Part shown: positions 22,959 through 31,825 of the stretch, piece after piece
Position numbering within the stretch: the stretch's first letter is position 1
Layout of the letters: each line of letters begins with the position of its first letter
Assembly (NCBI GenBank): GCA_017408305.1
Contig: JAFQUU010000032.1
Span: forward strand, 1 to 40,015
Origin: Clostridia bacterium
Lineage (GTDB): Bacteria; Bacillota; Clostridia; Christensenellales; UBA1242
Direction of reading: 5' to 3'
DNA: 40,015 nt
The notes under the pieces: model-generated
Seen by the model: only the letters and a program-made list of their open reading frames with translations
What the model was told of the DNA's origin: nothing
Databases searched by the model: none
Position numbers and translations under genes: made by a program

Positions 22959-25574
22959 TTGACAAACCAAACACAAAAAAAGGGTGGCACCTTTAACAAT
23001 CTTAAAGAAATTTATGCAATGCAAAAAAGTGGCAAAATTTCAGCACTTATTGAAGAAGTTCGCAAAAATGTTTCAAAGGCGAACAGTCTTTCTAATGCCT
23101 TTAACAGCAAAATGAAAGAAAAGGCAATTCTTGGCAAAAAAGAAGAAGAACTTGCAAAAATTCAAGCCAAAGAACTTGAAACACAGAAAAAACTTGAACA
23201 GGCACGCCTTGCTGAAGAAATGAAACAAAAACAACAGGAAGAAGAACGCCTTGCCGAAAGAAAACTTTTTCAACAGCAAATAGAAAACATTCCACAAAAG
23301 AAACCTGCTAGAAATGACCCTAAGCCATTTTTGCGTAAAGAAAACAAGCCAAAACAGTTTGGACAAAATTCTCAAACCCCTAAATATGACCAAAAACGCA
23401 CATTTAATCCTGATGCAAAAACCAGAACATTTAATTCAAACAATAGGCCTCAAGGTACAAAACCTGGCTTTAATACAAATGGTCAAAAACCACCATTTAA
23501 TAGATCTCAAGGTGGTCAAAGGCCAAATGGCACTGCAAGACCAACTTTTGCTTCAAGCAAAGAAAACAAATTTAAAAAATTTACTCCTGCACCAGAGCCA
23601 ATGATTGTTCAGCAAGAACGCAGTAACTATGGCAACAAAAATAAGTCTGGATTTAATAAAACAAGGGATGAAAAACGCCCAGGACAAAACCGAAGAATGC
23701 AAACAAGGCGTGGATTTATTGACCTTGACATTAATAACGAAGAACGCGTTACAATCCGTAAACTTGCAAAACCAAAGAAAAAGGCAGAAACTTTTGTTGC
23801 ACCAAGCGTTACAAGTGCTGTGATAAACGGAAGTTCTGTAACAGTTAAGACCCTAAGTGAAAAAATTGGTAAACCTGCTGGTGAAATCATTAAAAAACTT
23901 ATGATGCTTGGCGTAATGGCAACCATCAACTCAACAATCAATTTTGAAACTGCTGAACTTGTTGCAAGCGATTTTGATATAACTCTTGAACAAAAGATTG
24001 AGCAAACATTTGAAGAAAAACTTATGGATGAAACCCATAAACAAGAAGAGGAAGGTGCAATTAAACGCCCACCTGTTGTAACAGTTATGGGCCATGTTGA
24101 CCACGGCAAAACAAGTCTTTTGGATGCAATCCGTAAAACAAGTGTTGCAAGTGGTGAAGCAGGTGGTATCACCCAAAAAATTGGTGCTTATTCAATCACT
24201 GCTGGTGGCGAAAAGATCACATTTATTGACACCCCTGGCCATGCTGCATTTACTGCAATGCGTGCAAGAGGTGCACAGGTTACAGACATTGCAATTTTGG
24301 TTGTTGCTGCAGATGATGGCATTATGCCACAAACTGTTGAAGCAATCAGCCATATTAAAGCCGCAAATGTTCCAATTATTGTTGCCGTAAACAAAATGGA
24401 TAAACCAGAAGCGAATCTAGACCGTGTGAAGTCTGGACTTGCAGAAAATGGTGTTCTTCCAGAAGATTGGGGTGGCGATGCAATCCTTGTGCCACTTTCA
24501 GCAAAAACCGGCGTTGGAATTGATAAACTTTTGGAAAGCATTCTTCTTGTAAGCGAAATGGAAGAACTTAAGGCAAATCCAAACAAAATGGCAACTGGCG
24601 TTGTGATTGAAGCAGAACTTGACAAAAATCGTGGCCCTGTTGCAACTGTGCTTGTGCAAAGTGGAACACTTAAAGTTGGCGACAGTGTGATGAGTGGCCT
24701 TACATTTGGTAAGGTGCGTGCAATGTTTGATGAAAACGGCAAGCAAGTTAAAACTGCCACTCCATCAACACCTGTTGCTGTGCTTGGCTTTAATGATGTG
24801 CCAAACAGTGGAGACCAAGTTTTTGCAGTTGATGAAAAACTTTCTAAGAATGTAATTTCTGAACGCAAAAACAAGATTAAGGAAGACCAGTCTCGTCTTA
24901 CATCAGGTGTAAGCCTTGATGACTTTATGAATAAGGTTAACGAAGGCAAACTGAAGTCTCTTAACATAATTATTAAAGCCGATGTTCAAGGAAGTGCCGA
25001 AGCTCTTAAACAAACACTAACAGCCATTGAAAACGAAGAAGTTAGGGTTGTTTGTATCCACAGTGCTGTTGGTGCTGTTACAGAGTCTGACCTTGTGCTC
25101 GCAGAAGCAAGTGGTGCGATTATTGTAAACTTTAACCTTAAGGTTGCACCAAAAATTCAAACGCTTGCAGACCGTATGAAAGTTGAAGTTAAATCTTACA
25201 ATGTTATTTATGAAGTTGTGGAAGAACTTACTGATGCAATCAGTGGTATGATGACTGTCAAATACGAACAAGTTGTTGCTGGGCACGCAGAAGTTAGGGT
25301 TGTGTTCAAACTTTCAACCTATGGTCTTGTTGCCGGCAGTTATGTTAAGGACGGCAAAATTATCCGTGGTGCAATGGCAAGGCTTATTCGTGATGGCGAG
25401 ATAATCGCAGACACAGAAATTTCTGCACTTAAGATTGTTAAAGATGATAAGGCAGAAGTTAACACTGGATTTGAATGTGGCATTAAACTTGCTGACATTC
25501 CAGATCTTAAAGAAGGTGACATTATTGAATGTTATGAAAACATTCCAATTAAACGCACACCATCTCGTTCATAA
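22959..25574 (+). CDS. infB: Translation initiation factor IF-2 (TTG start)
   Basis: GTPase that places initiator tRNA on the ribosome. 871 residues. The N-terminal ~270 residues are coiled coil and then a low-complexity Asn/Gln/Lys/Pro/Gly-rich linker. The IF2-N domain ([20 protein letters not shown]) is near 290-345 and the G domain starts at GHVDHGKTS near 377, with [16 protein letters not shown] and [10 protein letters not shown]; domains II-IV follow. TTG 22959 is used because AAAGGAG lies 11 bases upstream, inside the end of ylxR, and no other start is well placed. The TTGACA made by this start codon is not thought to be a promoter. Confidence 0.96.
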   Translation: MTNQTQKKGGTFNNLKEIYAMQKSGKISALIEEVRKNVSKANSLSNAFNSKMKEKAILGKKEEELAKIQAKELETQKKLEQARLAEEMKQKQQEEERLAERKLFQQQIENIPQKKPARNDPKPFLRKENKPKQFGQNSQTPKYDQKRTFNPDAKTRTFNSNNRPQGTKPGFNTNGQKPPFNRSQGGQRPNGTARPTFASSKENKFKKFTPAPEPMIVQQERSNYGNKNKSGFNKTRDEKRPGQNRRMQTRRGFIDLDINNEERVTIRKLAKPKKKAETFVAPSVTSAVINGSSVTVKTLSEKIGKPAGEIIKKLMMLGVMATINSTINFETAELVASDFDITLEQKIEQTFEEKLMDETHKQEEEGAIKRPPVVTVMGHVDHGKTSLLDAIRKTSVASGEAGGITQKIGAYSITAGGEKITFIDTPGHAAFTAMRARGAQVTDIAILVVAADDGIMPQTVEAISHIKAANVPIIVAVNKMDKPEANLDRVKSGLAENGVLPEDWGGDAILVPLSAKTGVGIDKLLESILLVSEMEELKANPNKMATGVVIEAELDKNRGPVATVLVQSGTLKVGDSVMSGLTFGKVRAMFDENGKQVKTATPSTPVAVLGFNDVPNSGDQVFAVDEKLSKNVISERKNKIKEDQSRLTSGVSLDDFMNKVNEGKLKSLNIIIKADVQGSAEALKQTLTAIENEEVRVVCIHSAVGAVTESDLVLAEASGAIIVNFNLKVAPKIQTLADRMKVEVKSYNVIYEVVEELTDAISGMMTVKYEQVVAGHAEVRVVFKLSTYGLVAGSYVKDGKIIRGAMARLIRDGEIIADTEISALKIVKDDKAEVNTGFECGIKLADIPDLKEGDIIECYENIPIKRTPSRS

Positions 25575-25597
25575 CATAAAAAATTTGGAGGTGAAAA

Positions 25598-25978
25598 ATG
25601 AGTAATAGAATGCTTCGTGCAGATGCTGAAATCCAAAAAGAACTTGCAGAGATTATCAAAAATGACCTAAGCGACCCAAGACTTCAATCCCTTATTTCAG
25701 TTACAAGCGTAAAAACCAGCCCTGATTTTACAAGTGCAAAAGTAAGGGTTAGTATTTACGAACAAGAGCTTTCAAAACGCAAAGAAATTTTAAAACTTCT
25801 TCAAAAATCTTCTGGTTATATAAAAAGAATTTTGGCTGAGAATTTGTGTTTAAGAAACGTTCCTGCCCTCAATTTTCAACTTGATGATGGTGCATTTTAT
25901 GAAGAAAACATAAATAAAATTTTGGAAACCTTAAATATTTCTCCAGCTGAAGAGGAAAACAATGATACAAACGAATAA
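25598..25978 (+). CDS. rbfA: Ribosome-binding factor A
   Basis: Small KH-fold factor for 30S maturation and cold adaptation. 126 residues with MSNRMLRADAEIQKELAEII, LSDPRLQSLISVTSVKTSPD and ALNFQLDDGAFYEENINKIL, all typical. GGAGGTGAAAA precedes ATG 25598. It overlaps truB by 17 bases, so the two are translationally coupled. Position after infB is standard. Confidence 0.96.
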   Translation: MSNRMLRADAEIQKELAEIIKNDLSDPRLQSLISVTSVKTSPDFTSAKVRVSIYEQELSKRKEILKLLQKSSGYIKRILAENLCLRNVPALNFQLDDGAFYEENINKILETLNISPAEEENNDTNE

Positions 25979-26651
25979 AGACGGCCTTGTGGTGATTGAC
26001 AAACCTTCGGGTTTGTCGTCTTTTTTGGCAGTAAATATTACAAAAAGAAGTTTAGGTGTCAAAAAAGCAGGGCATATGGGCACGCTTGACCCACTTGCAA
26101 GTGGTGTTTTGGTTGTTGGCGTTGGCAAAGGTACAAAACTTTTTGACCACTTTTTAGGTCATGAGAAATCATATTATGCAGAATATGAATTTGGCTATGA
26201 AACCGACACGCTTGACCTTGAAGGCAAGGTCTTAAACCAAAATGATTGTGATATTTCAAAAGAGGATATAGCAAAGGTTCTTCCAACTTTTATGGGCAAG
26301 ATTTTACAAATGCCACCTGTTTACTCTGCCAAAAAAATTGATGGCAAAAAAGCGTGCGATCTTGCAAGAAGTGGTCAAGAAGTAATCTTAAACCCCAAAG
26401 AGGTTGAAGTTTTTGAACTTGAACTTGTTAAAAAACTTGGTAAGAACAAGTTTGGCTTTAATATTAGGTGCTCAAGTGGTTTTTATGTAAGGGCTCTCGG
26501 TAGAGATATAGCCCAAAAACTTGGCACTTTTGCCACAACAACACTTATAAGACGCACAGAGTGCTGTGGATATTCTTTGGACAAAGCACAAACCCTTGAA
26601 GATATAAAGGCAGGCAAAGCAGTGGTTTATCCACTTGAGGAGATAAAATGA
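25962..26651 (+). CDS. truB: tRNA pseudouridine(55) synthase TruB, short form
   Basis: Makes pseudouridine 55 in the T loop of tRNAs. It has GLVVIDKPSGLSS, the catalytic Asp in GHMGTLDPLASGVLVV, and the later family stretch GFYVRALGRDIAQKLGTFA. At 229 residues it is shorter than common TruB (about 290-310) and ends shortly after the catalytic domain, so the C-terminal PUA-like part is missing or minimal. There is no frameshift: the stop overlaps the next start cleanly (ATGA). ribF, the usual next gene, is replaced by an endonuclease IV-like gene. Confidence 0.94.
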   Translation: MIQTNKDGLVVIDKPSGLSSFLAVNITKRSLGVKKAGHMGTLDPLASGVLVVGVGKGTKLFDHFLGHEKSYYAEYEFGYETDTLDLEGKVLNQNDCDISKEDIAKVLPTFMGKILQMPPVYSAKKIDGKKACDLARSGQEVILNPKEVEVFELELVKKLGKNKFGFNIRCSSGFYVRALGRDIAQKLGTFATTTLIRRTECCGYSLDKAQTLEDIKAGKAVVYPLEEIK

Positions 26652-27505
26652 TAAGATTTGGTCCATCTGGCAACAGCCAAAGTTTTTATGATGATGGCAA
26701 CAAAACAAGCGTGCAGGCACCAAAGTGGCTAAGTGAAAAAGGCTTAAATGCGTATGAATTTTCTTTTGGTAGAGGCTACACAATGGGCTTAAAAACTGCC
26801 ACAGACCTTGGAAATGAGGCAGAAAAATACGGCGTTAAAGTAAGTATTCACGCACCATACTATATCAATCTTGCAAACCCTGATGAAGAAATGAAAATCA
26901 AATCTTTTGGGTATATCATAAAGGGTCTTGAACTTCTTAAGGCAATGAGGGGCAATCATCTTGTTTTTCATGTGGCATCTCAGGGCAAAATGGAAAGGGC
27001 AGAGGCAACTGCTTTGGCAGAAAAAAGGCTTGTTGAACTGTCAAAAGTATTAGATTTTGAAGGTGAAAACAAAGATTTGTTTTTATGCCTAGAAACTATG
27101 GGCAAACCCCTTCAAATTGGCACATTTAAAGAAATTATTGACCTTTGCACAATAAGTTCAAACTTTATTCCTTGCTTTGATTTTGGGCACATCAACGCCC
27201 TTACAGGTGGTGGCTTGAAAAAAGTGGAGGACTATCTGGAGATTTTGAATTACTCAATTGAAAAACTGGGATTTGAAAGAACAAAAAACTGTCATATTCA
27301 TTTTTCAAAAATTGAGTATGGTGCAAAAGGTGAAATTAGGCACTTAAATTATGATGATACTGTATATGGCCCAGAGTTTGACCCACTTGCAAAGGCACTT
27401 AAAATGTTAAATTTAACCCCAGTTGTTATATGCGAAAGCAAAACAATGATGGCAGAAGATGCGTGTGCTTTAAAAAATATTTACGAAAAAACACCTAAAA
27501 TATAG
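26648..27505 (+). CDS. Endonuclease IV-like TIM-barrel protein (AP endonuclease family 2)
   Basis: 285 residues, TIM barrel of the deoxyribonuclease IV family. Metal-site residues of endonuclease IV are mostly visible: SIHAPYYINLA, VFHVASQGK, CLETMG, CFDFGHINA, CHIHFSKIEYG and VICESK. The DxH pair of the classic enzyme reads IRH here (GEIRHLNYDD), so one Asp ligand is not kept; this variant also has YGPEFDPLAKAL and looks like a distinct branch. Probable function is cleavage at abasic sites, with some doubt due to that change. Its ATG overlaps the truB stop, so it is expressed with the translation operon. Confidence 0.8.
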   Translation: MIRFGPSGNSQSFYDDGNKTSVQAPKWLSEKGLNAYEFSFGRGYTMGLKTATDLGNEAEKYGVKVSIHAPYYINLANPDEEMKIKSFGYIIKGLELLKAMRGNHLVFHVASQGKMERAEATALAEKRLVELSKVLDFEGENKDLFLCLETMGKPLQIGTFKEIIDLCTISSNFIPCFDFGHINALTGGGLKKVEDYLEILNYSIEKLGFERTKNCHIHFSKIEYGAKGEIRHLNYDDTVYGPEFDPLAKALKMLNLTPVVICESKTMMAEDACALKNIYEKTPKI

Positions 27506-27531
27506 ACATTTAAGTCAATTTGTGATATAAT
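27503..27531 (+). promoter_or_regulatory. efp promoter
   Basis: TAGACA at 27503-27508 (overlapping the preceding stop codon), 17-bp spacer, TATAAT at 27526-27531. Confidence 0.8.
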
Positions 27532-27562
27532 GAAAAAGTAATAGAAAATAAAGGAGAACATT

Positions 27563-28123
27563 ATGATAACAGCAGGAGATTTTAGAAAAGGCGTTACATT
27601 TGAAATGGACGGTGCCGTTTTTACTGTGGTTGACTTTTTGCATGTAAAACCAGGCAAAGGCTCTCCATTTGTAAGGACAAAAATTAAAAATGTAAAAACA
27701 GGTCAAGTGCTTGAACGCACATTTAACCCAACCGATAAATTTAAGGCAGCAGTAATTGAAAAAGTTACTATGCAATATCTTTACAATGAAGGCGATTTGT
27801 ACTATTTTATGGATATGGAAACTTATGACCAAATTCCTCTCAACAAATCACTTGTTGAAGATGCACTTAAGTTTATGATTGAAAACATGGAAGCAAGCGT
27901 TTATTTCTATGAAGGCGAAGCATTCAATGTTGAAGCACCAAACTTTGTTGAACTTACCATTACAGAGTGCGAACCTGGTGTACAAGGCGACACCTCAAAA
28001 GCCGGATACAAACCTGCAAAACTTGAAACAGGATATGAAATCCAAGTGCCACTTTTTGTCAACCAAGGCGAAAAAATCCGTGTTGACACACGCGATGGCA
28101 CTTATATGGAACGCGTAAAATAA
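27563..28123 (+). CDS. efp: Elongation factor P
   Basis: Relieves ribosome stalling at proline runs. 186 residues in three beta-barrel domains, with the tip loop [14 protein letters not shown] carrying Lys32, the Bacillus-type modification site. The C-terminus [20 protein letters not shown] is typical. AAAGGAG precedes ATG 27563. It is a single-gene unit with a consensus promoter and a strong terminator. The modification enzyme is not in this window. Confidence 0.97.
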   Translation: MITAGDFRKGVTFEMDGAVFTVVDFLHVKPGKGSPFVRTKIKNVKTGQVLERTFNPTDKFKAAVIEKVTMQYLYNEGDLYYFMDMETYDQIPLNKSLVEDALKFMIENMEASVYFYEGEAFNVEAPNFVELTITECEPGVQGDTSKAGYKPAKLETGYEIQVPLFVNQGEKIRVDTRDGTYMERVK

Positions 28124-28147
28124 TTTATTGAAGGAAGTTTAGCCTTC

Positions 28148-28178
28148 GACTTTGACTTTTAAAGTCAAGGTTTTTTTA
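28148..28178 (+). terminator. efp terminator
   Basis: CTTTGACTT/AAGTCAAGG stem (9 bp, one G-U) followed by seven T. A smaller GAAGG/CCTTC hairpin lies just upstream. The stem contains TTGACT (28152), which might serve as a -35 box for glyQS, but no good -10 follows. Confidence 0.8.
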
Positions 28179-28201
28179 AGCATAGAAGAAAAGGAAAAAA
28201 T

Positions 28202-29578
28202 ATGGAAAAGAAAATTTCAATGGAAAAACTTGTAAACCACTGCAAAAATATGGGCATTATCTTCCCAGGCAGTGAAATTTATGGTGGACTTGCAAATAGT
28301 TGGGACTATGGCCCAGTTGGTATTGAACTTAAAAACAATGTAAAAAAGGCTTGGTGGACTGCATTTGTGCAAGAAAGTGAACATAGTATGGGTGTTGATG
28401 CCAGCATTTTGATGAACCCAAGGGTTTGGGAGGCATCTGGTCATGTTGCAAGTTTTGCTGACCCACTTATGGATTGTAGGGAATGTAAAACACGTCATCG
28501 TGCAGACAAACTTATTGAAAACCACTCAAAAGGTGGTGTAAATGCCGATGCTATGAGCAACGAAGAAATGGAAGGTTATATCATTTCTCATAAATTTGCT
28601 TGCCCTGTTTGTGGAAAGCACAATTTTACACCAATTCGCCAGTTCAACCTTATGTTCCAAACAAACAGAGGTGTTACTCAAGAAAAAACAAATATTATTT
28701 ATCTTCGCCCAGAAACTGCACAAGGTGAGTTTGTAAACTTTTTAAATGTGCAAAGAAGTTTAAGAATGAAACTTCCTTTTGGTATTGGTCAAATCGGCAA
28801 GGCCTTTAGAAACGAAATTACACCAGGTAACTTTACTTTCAGAACTATTGAGTTTGAACAAATGGAACATCAACTTTTCTGCAAAGAAGGGCAAGACCAA
28901 GATTTTTATGACTTCTATAAGGGCAAGTCTATGGAATTTTTGGGTGGCCTTGGGCTTCCTGCCGAAAAACTTAGGTTTAAAGACCACGAAAAACTTGCTC
29001 ACTACGCAAAAGCAGCGTGTGATGTTGAATATCAGTTCAACTTTGGTTGGGGCGAAATCAATGGCGTACATAACCGTACTGACTTTGACCTTTCACGCCA
29101 CCAAGAATTTTCTGGAAAAAATATGGAATATACAGACCCTATTACAAACGAAAAGTTTATTCCTTATGTTGTTGAAGCGTCTTACGGTCTTGACAGAATC
29201 ATTCTTGCTCTTCTTGACAATGCTTATGAGATTGAAACACTTGAAGATGGCACGGAAAGGGAAGTGATGCGTTTTAAACCAGAAATTGCACCTTTCAAGG
29301 TTGGTGTGATGCCACTGATTAAAAAACTTCATGCCGAAAAAGCACATGAAGTTTATCGAATCTTGGCCAAAAAGTTTAGGGTTATCTTTGATGAAACAGG
29401 CAGTATTGGTAAACGCTATCGTCGCCAAGATGCAATTGGTACGCATTTCTGCGTAACTGTTGATGATGAAACAATAAACAACGGGACAGTAACTGTGCGT
29501 TTTAGGGACAGCATGGCACAAGAAGTTGTAAAACTTGAAGACCTTAAAGACTTTATTTCAAAAAAATTAGAAGATTAG
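28202..29578 (+). CDS. glyQS: Glycyl-tRNA synthetase, dimeric (alpha2) type
   Basis: Charges tRNA-Gly with glycine. 458 residues, single-chain class II enzyme. Class II motifs are visible: FPGSEIYGGLANSWDYGPVG at the start, QTNRGVTQEKTNIIYLRPETAQG, FRNEITPGNFTFRTIEFEQME, and EASYGLDRIILALL in motif 3. A zinc-like pair CRECKTRH and CPVCGKHN lies in the insertion. The anticodon-binding domain is the last ~100 residues. AAAGGAAAAAA precedes ATG 28202. There is no T-box leader. The stop overlaps the stop of the convergent gene by four bases. Confidence 0.96.
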   Translation: MEKKISMEKLVNHCKNMGIIFPGSEIYGGLANSWDYGPVGIELKNNVKKAWWTAFVQESEHSMGVDASILMNPRVWEASGHVASFADPLMDCRECKTRHRADKLIENHSKGGVNADAMSNEEMEGYIISHKFACPVCGKHNFTPIRQFNLMFQTNRGVTQEKTNIIYLRPETAQGEFVNFLNVQRSLRMKLPFGIGQIGKAFRNEITPGNFTFRTIEFEQMEHQLFCKEGQDQDFYDFYKGKSMEFLGGLGLPAEKLRFKDHEKLAHYAKAACDVEYQFNFGWGEINGVHNRTDFDLSRHQEFSGKNMEYTDPITNEKFIPYVVEASYGLDRIILALLDNAYEIETLEDGTEREVMRFKPEIAPFKVGVMPLIKKLHAEKAHEVYRILAKKFRVIFDETGSIGKRYRRQDAIGTHFCVTVDDETINNGTVTVRFRDSMAQEVVKLEDLKDFISKKLED

Positions 29579-29994
29579 TTGTCATATTTAGTAACATCAA
29601 AGTCTTTATAACCACTTTCTGCTTTAGGCTCAATGAGTGTAGGTGAAGATATGGTCGGAGAAGGAGCAATAAATGTTGGTTTTTCTGCCGCTATTTCAAC
29701 CTCTTCATTTTTTTGGGGAACTTCAACGGTTTCCACAGGTACGGCAACTTGCACGGTTTCTTTGTTTTTACGCGTTTTAAAGGGATTTTTAAATAATGTC
29801 AGTTTCCCTTTGTTTTTAATCACGAAAAACAAAAAGTAAAACGCTGCCATGCCAATGGCAAAATAGATGATTCTACTAAACAAACTTGATTGAGTGCCAA
29901 AAAAGCCTGCAACAAAATCATATTGAAAAGCACTTATAAAAAACCAATTTAAACAGCCAAGCCACATTAAAATAAAACTTATAAATGGTAGCAT
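29575..29994 (-). CDS. DUF378 membrane protein with long Pro/Glu-rich tail (139 residues)
   Basis: The N-terminal half is DUF378 (YuzA-like): two membrane helices with WLGCLNWFFISAFQYDFVAGFFG and SRIIYFAIGMAAFYFL. A basic stretch (KNPFKTRKNK) is followed by ~70 residues of low-complexity Val/Pro/Glu-rich tail ending YKDFDVTKYDN, which is not usual in this family. The tail is likely cytoplasmic and unfolded. AAAGGAAAAAA precedes ATG 29994; the earlier in-frame start at 30048 has no site. DUF378 function is unknown. Confidence 0.8.
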   Translation of the reverse strand: MLPFISFILMWLGCLNWFFISAFQYDFVAGFFGTQSSLFSRIIYFAIGMAAFYFLFFVIKNKGKLTLFKNPFKTRKNKETVQVAVPVETVEVPQKNEEVEIAAEKPTFIAPSPTISSPTLIEPKAESGYKDFDVTKYDN

Positions 29995-30061
29995 ATTTTT
30001 TCCTTTTGTGAGTATAATGTGAAATGTGGCAAAAAATATACAAATCAAAAGATAAAAATCT

Positions 30062-30090
30062 TTGACTTTTGATTAAGTATTGATTATAAT
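30062..30090 (+). promoter_or_regulatory. greA promoter
   Basis: TTGACT at 30062-30067, 17-bp spacer, TATAAT at 30085-30090. The leader is about 100 bases. Confidence 0.85.
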
Positions 30091-30124
30091 AAGTTCGCAA
30101 AATTATAAGCAAGTGGTTTTTTGT

Positions 30125-30170
30125 TGAAAGGGTTTTTGTGATTATAGCAAAAATCTTTTCATATTTTTTT
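30125..30170 (+). promoter_or_regulatory. Terminator-like hairpin in the greA leader (attenuator candidate)
   Basis: 15-bp stem (30125-30139 with 30147-30161, three G-U pairs), loop GATTATA, followed by TATTTTTTT. This has the form of an intrinsic terminator, 28 bases before the greA ATG. An outer GGTTTTT/AAAAACC pairing (near 30115 and 30171) could stabilise or compete. E. coli greA has an early leader terminator that releases small RNAs, so an analogous control is plausible. Confidence 0.65.
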
Positions 30171-30197
30171 GAAAAACCATAAATTAAAGGAGAAAAA

Positions 30198-30665
30198 ATG
30201 AAAATATATTTAACTGCCGAAGGCAAAAAAGAACTTGAAGCAAAACTTGAATACTTAAAAACCGTAAAACGCGAAGAAGTTACAAAGGCAATTGGTGCAG
30301 CACGCGAATATGGTGATTTAAGCGAAAACAGCGAATACGACACAGCAAAAGAAGCACAAGCACAACTTGAAGCCGAAATTATGGATATTGAAGCAAAACT
30401 TCGCGATTCTATCTTAATTGACAAGAAAAATATCGACACAAGCAAGGTTTCTATGGGTTGCTATGTAAAACTTTTTGACCAAGATTTTAACGAAGAAGTG
30501 GAATACAAAATCGTTGGGTCTGCAGAAAGCAACCCACTTAAAGGGCTTATCAGCAACGAAAGCCCTGTAGGTCTTGCACTTATGAACGCAAGCGTTGGCC
30601 AAACAGTAACTGTTCAAACACCAATGGGCGAAACAAAACTTAAGGTTCTTGCTATAAGGTCTTAA
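30198..30665 (+). CDS. greA: Transcription elongation factor GreA
   Basis: Rescues backtracked RNA polymerase by stimulating transcript cleavage. 155 residues: an N-terminal coiled coil reaching the polymerase active site, with the acidic tip in GAAREYGDLSENSEYDTAKEAQ, and a C-terminal FKBP-like domain with ISNESPVGLALMNASVGQTV. AAAGGAGAAAAA precedes ATG 30198. A small terminator follows, whose 3' arm overlaps the dnaX promoter. Confidence 0.97.
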   Translation: MKIYLTAEGKKELEAKLEYLKTVKREEVTKAIGAAREYGDLSENSEYDTAKEAQAQLEAEIMDIEAKLRDSILIDKKNIDTSKVSMGCYVKLFDQDFNEEVEYKIVGSAESNPLKGLISNESPVGLALMNASVGQTVTVQTPMGETKLKVLAIRS

Positions 30666-30672
30666 CAAAAAA

Positions 30673-30697
30673 CAAGCACTATGCTTGCTTTTTTTTT
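30673..30697 (+). terminator. greA terminator, overlapping dnaX promoter
   Basis: CAAGCA/TGCTTG (30673-30678 with 30682-30687), loop CTA, then C and nine T. Confidence 0.75.
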
Positions 30698-30713
30698 GGT
30701 TTTAAGGTATAAT
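30685..30713 (+). promoter_or_regulatory. dnaX promoter, predicted leaderless start
   Basis: TTGCTT at 30685-30690, 17-bp spacer, TATAAT at 30708-30713, then exactly six bases to ATG 30720. The expected transcription start is the A of the ATG. No ribosome site is present. Confidence 0.75.
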
Positions 30714-30719
30714 AATAAT

Positions 30720-31823
30720 ATGTCATATCAAGCATTATACAGAAAATATCGCCCAACAACCTTTGATGGCATAATTGGGCAAAATCATATAACAGACACG
30801 CTTGCCAACCAAATACAGGCAGGCAAAATTGTGCATGCATATCTTTTTTGTGGCAGTCGTGGCACAGGCAAAACTTCAACAGCCAAAATTTTTGCAAGGG
30901 CAATAAATTGTCTCTCTCCCAAAAATGGCAGTGCTTGTGGCATGTGTGATGTTTGCACGAATTCAGCCAGTGAAATGGATATTATTGAGATTGATGCTGC
31001 TTCAAACAACAGGGTTGATGAAATCAGAGACCTTCGCGAAAATGTAAAGTTTATGCCAACTTGTGGCAAGTACAAAATTTATATCATTGATGAAGTGCAT
31101 ATGCTGACAGACAGTGCTTACAACGCACTTTTAAAAACTTTGGAAGAGCCACCAAGCCATGTTGTCTTTATTTTGGCAACAACTGAAGCACACAAATTGC
31201 CAGCAACAATTTTGTCAAGATGCGTAAGGTTTGATTTTGAACTTGTGTCAGTTGAAAACCTTACAAAACATCTTGCTGATGTCTTTACAAAAGAGGGCAT
31301 AATCTATGAAGAAGATGCACTAAAGGTTATTGCAAGTGCCGGTGAGGGCAGTGTGAGGGATACTCTTTCAATTGCCGACAGCGTAACAGCCTATGCTGGT
31401 GGCAACATTACACTTGCAAAAGTTTTGGAAATCTTAAGTTTGAACGATAACCAAACTTATATAGATTTAACAAATGCAATGTTTAAACAGGACCTTGGCA
31501 AGTGCCTTGAAATGATTGACAGGGCATACCACGCAGGCAAAAATATGAGCGTTTTGGCAAAGGACCTTTCAAGGCATTGCAGAAATTTGTTGGTGATTAA
31601 AACTTGCAGTAGTCCAAATGAAATTTTGAATATTCCAGAAAATATTTATAAAGATTTTGAGTTACAGGCAAAACAAACCAAACAAAAAGACCTTATGCTT
31701 GCGATGAAAATTTTTGGTGGGATTGAGGCAGAACTGAGATACGCACTTTCGCCAAAACTGCTTATTGAAACAGCAATTGTGAATTTTATTACTGAAATAA
31801 GTGGCGATGTAAAAAAAAACTGA
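30720..31823 (+). CDS. dnaX: DNA polymerase III subunit gamma (zero-frame product of dnaX)
   Basis: Clamp-loader ATPase of the replisome. The 367-residue zero-frame product covers domains I-III: MSYQALYRKYRPTTFDGIIG, Walker A GSRGTGKTSTAKIFARAI, zinc cysteines around CGMCDVC, IDEVHMLTDSAYNALLKTLEEPP, and sensor LSRCVRF. It ends close to the domain III boundary, right after an A9 run (31811-31819), at a TGA. The -1 frame is open across that run and continues into the tau C-terminal domain, so this looks like the gamma form of a frameshifted gene. ATG 30720 is preferred over 30681, which lies in the promoter and terminator. Confidence 0.95.
   Translation: MSYQALYRKYRPTTFDGIIGQNHITDTLANQIQAGKIVHAYLFCGSRGTGKTSTAKIFARAINCLSPKNGSACGMCDVCTNSASEMDIIEIDAASNNRVDEIRDLRENVKFMPTCGKYKIYIIDEVHMLTDSAYNALLKTLEEPPSHVVFILATTEAHKLPATILSRCVRFDFELVSVENLTKHLADVFTKEGIIYEEDALKVIASAGEGSVRDTLSIADSVTAYAGGNITLAKVLEILSLNDNQTYIDLTNAMFKQDLGKCLEMIDRAYHAGKNMSVLAKDLSRHCRNLLVIKTCSSPNEILNIPENIYKDFELQAKQTKQKDLMLAMKIFGGIEAELRYALSPKLLIETAIVNFITEISGDVKKN
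31811..31823 (+). other. Programmed frameshift or slippage site in dnaX
   Basis: A run of nine A then C. In the dnaX frame the last seven bases before the stop read A AAA AAC, a classic X XXY YYZ slippery heptamer, and the next codon is TGA. A -1 ribosomal slip, or an extra A added by RNA polymerase, leads into the tau frame. A homopolymer sequencing error is the alternative. Confidence 0.7.
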
Positions 31824-31825
31824 TT

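Noticed and set aside
22959..22964. TTGACA at the infB start as a -35 box
   Set aside because: It is formed by the TTG start codon and the next codon; no -10 box follows at proper distance, and a ribosome site serves the TTG.
24188..24967. Long open frame (259 codons) antisense to infB
   Set aside because: It lies wholly inside infB, has no ribosome site and a serine-rich composition typical of a shadow frame. The same holds for antisense frames at 318-833, 20037-20588 and 23627-24172.
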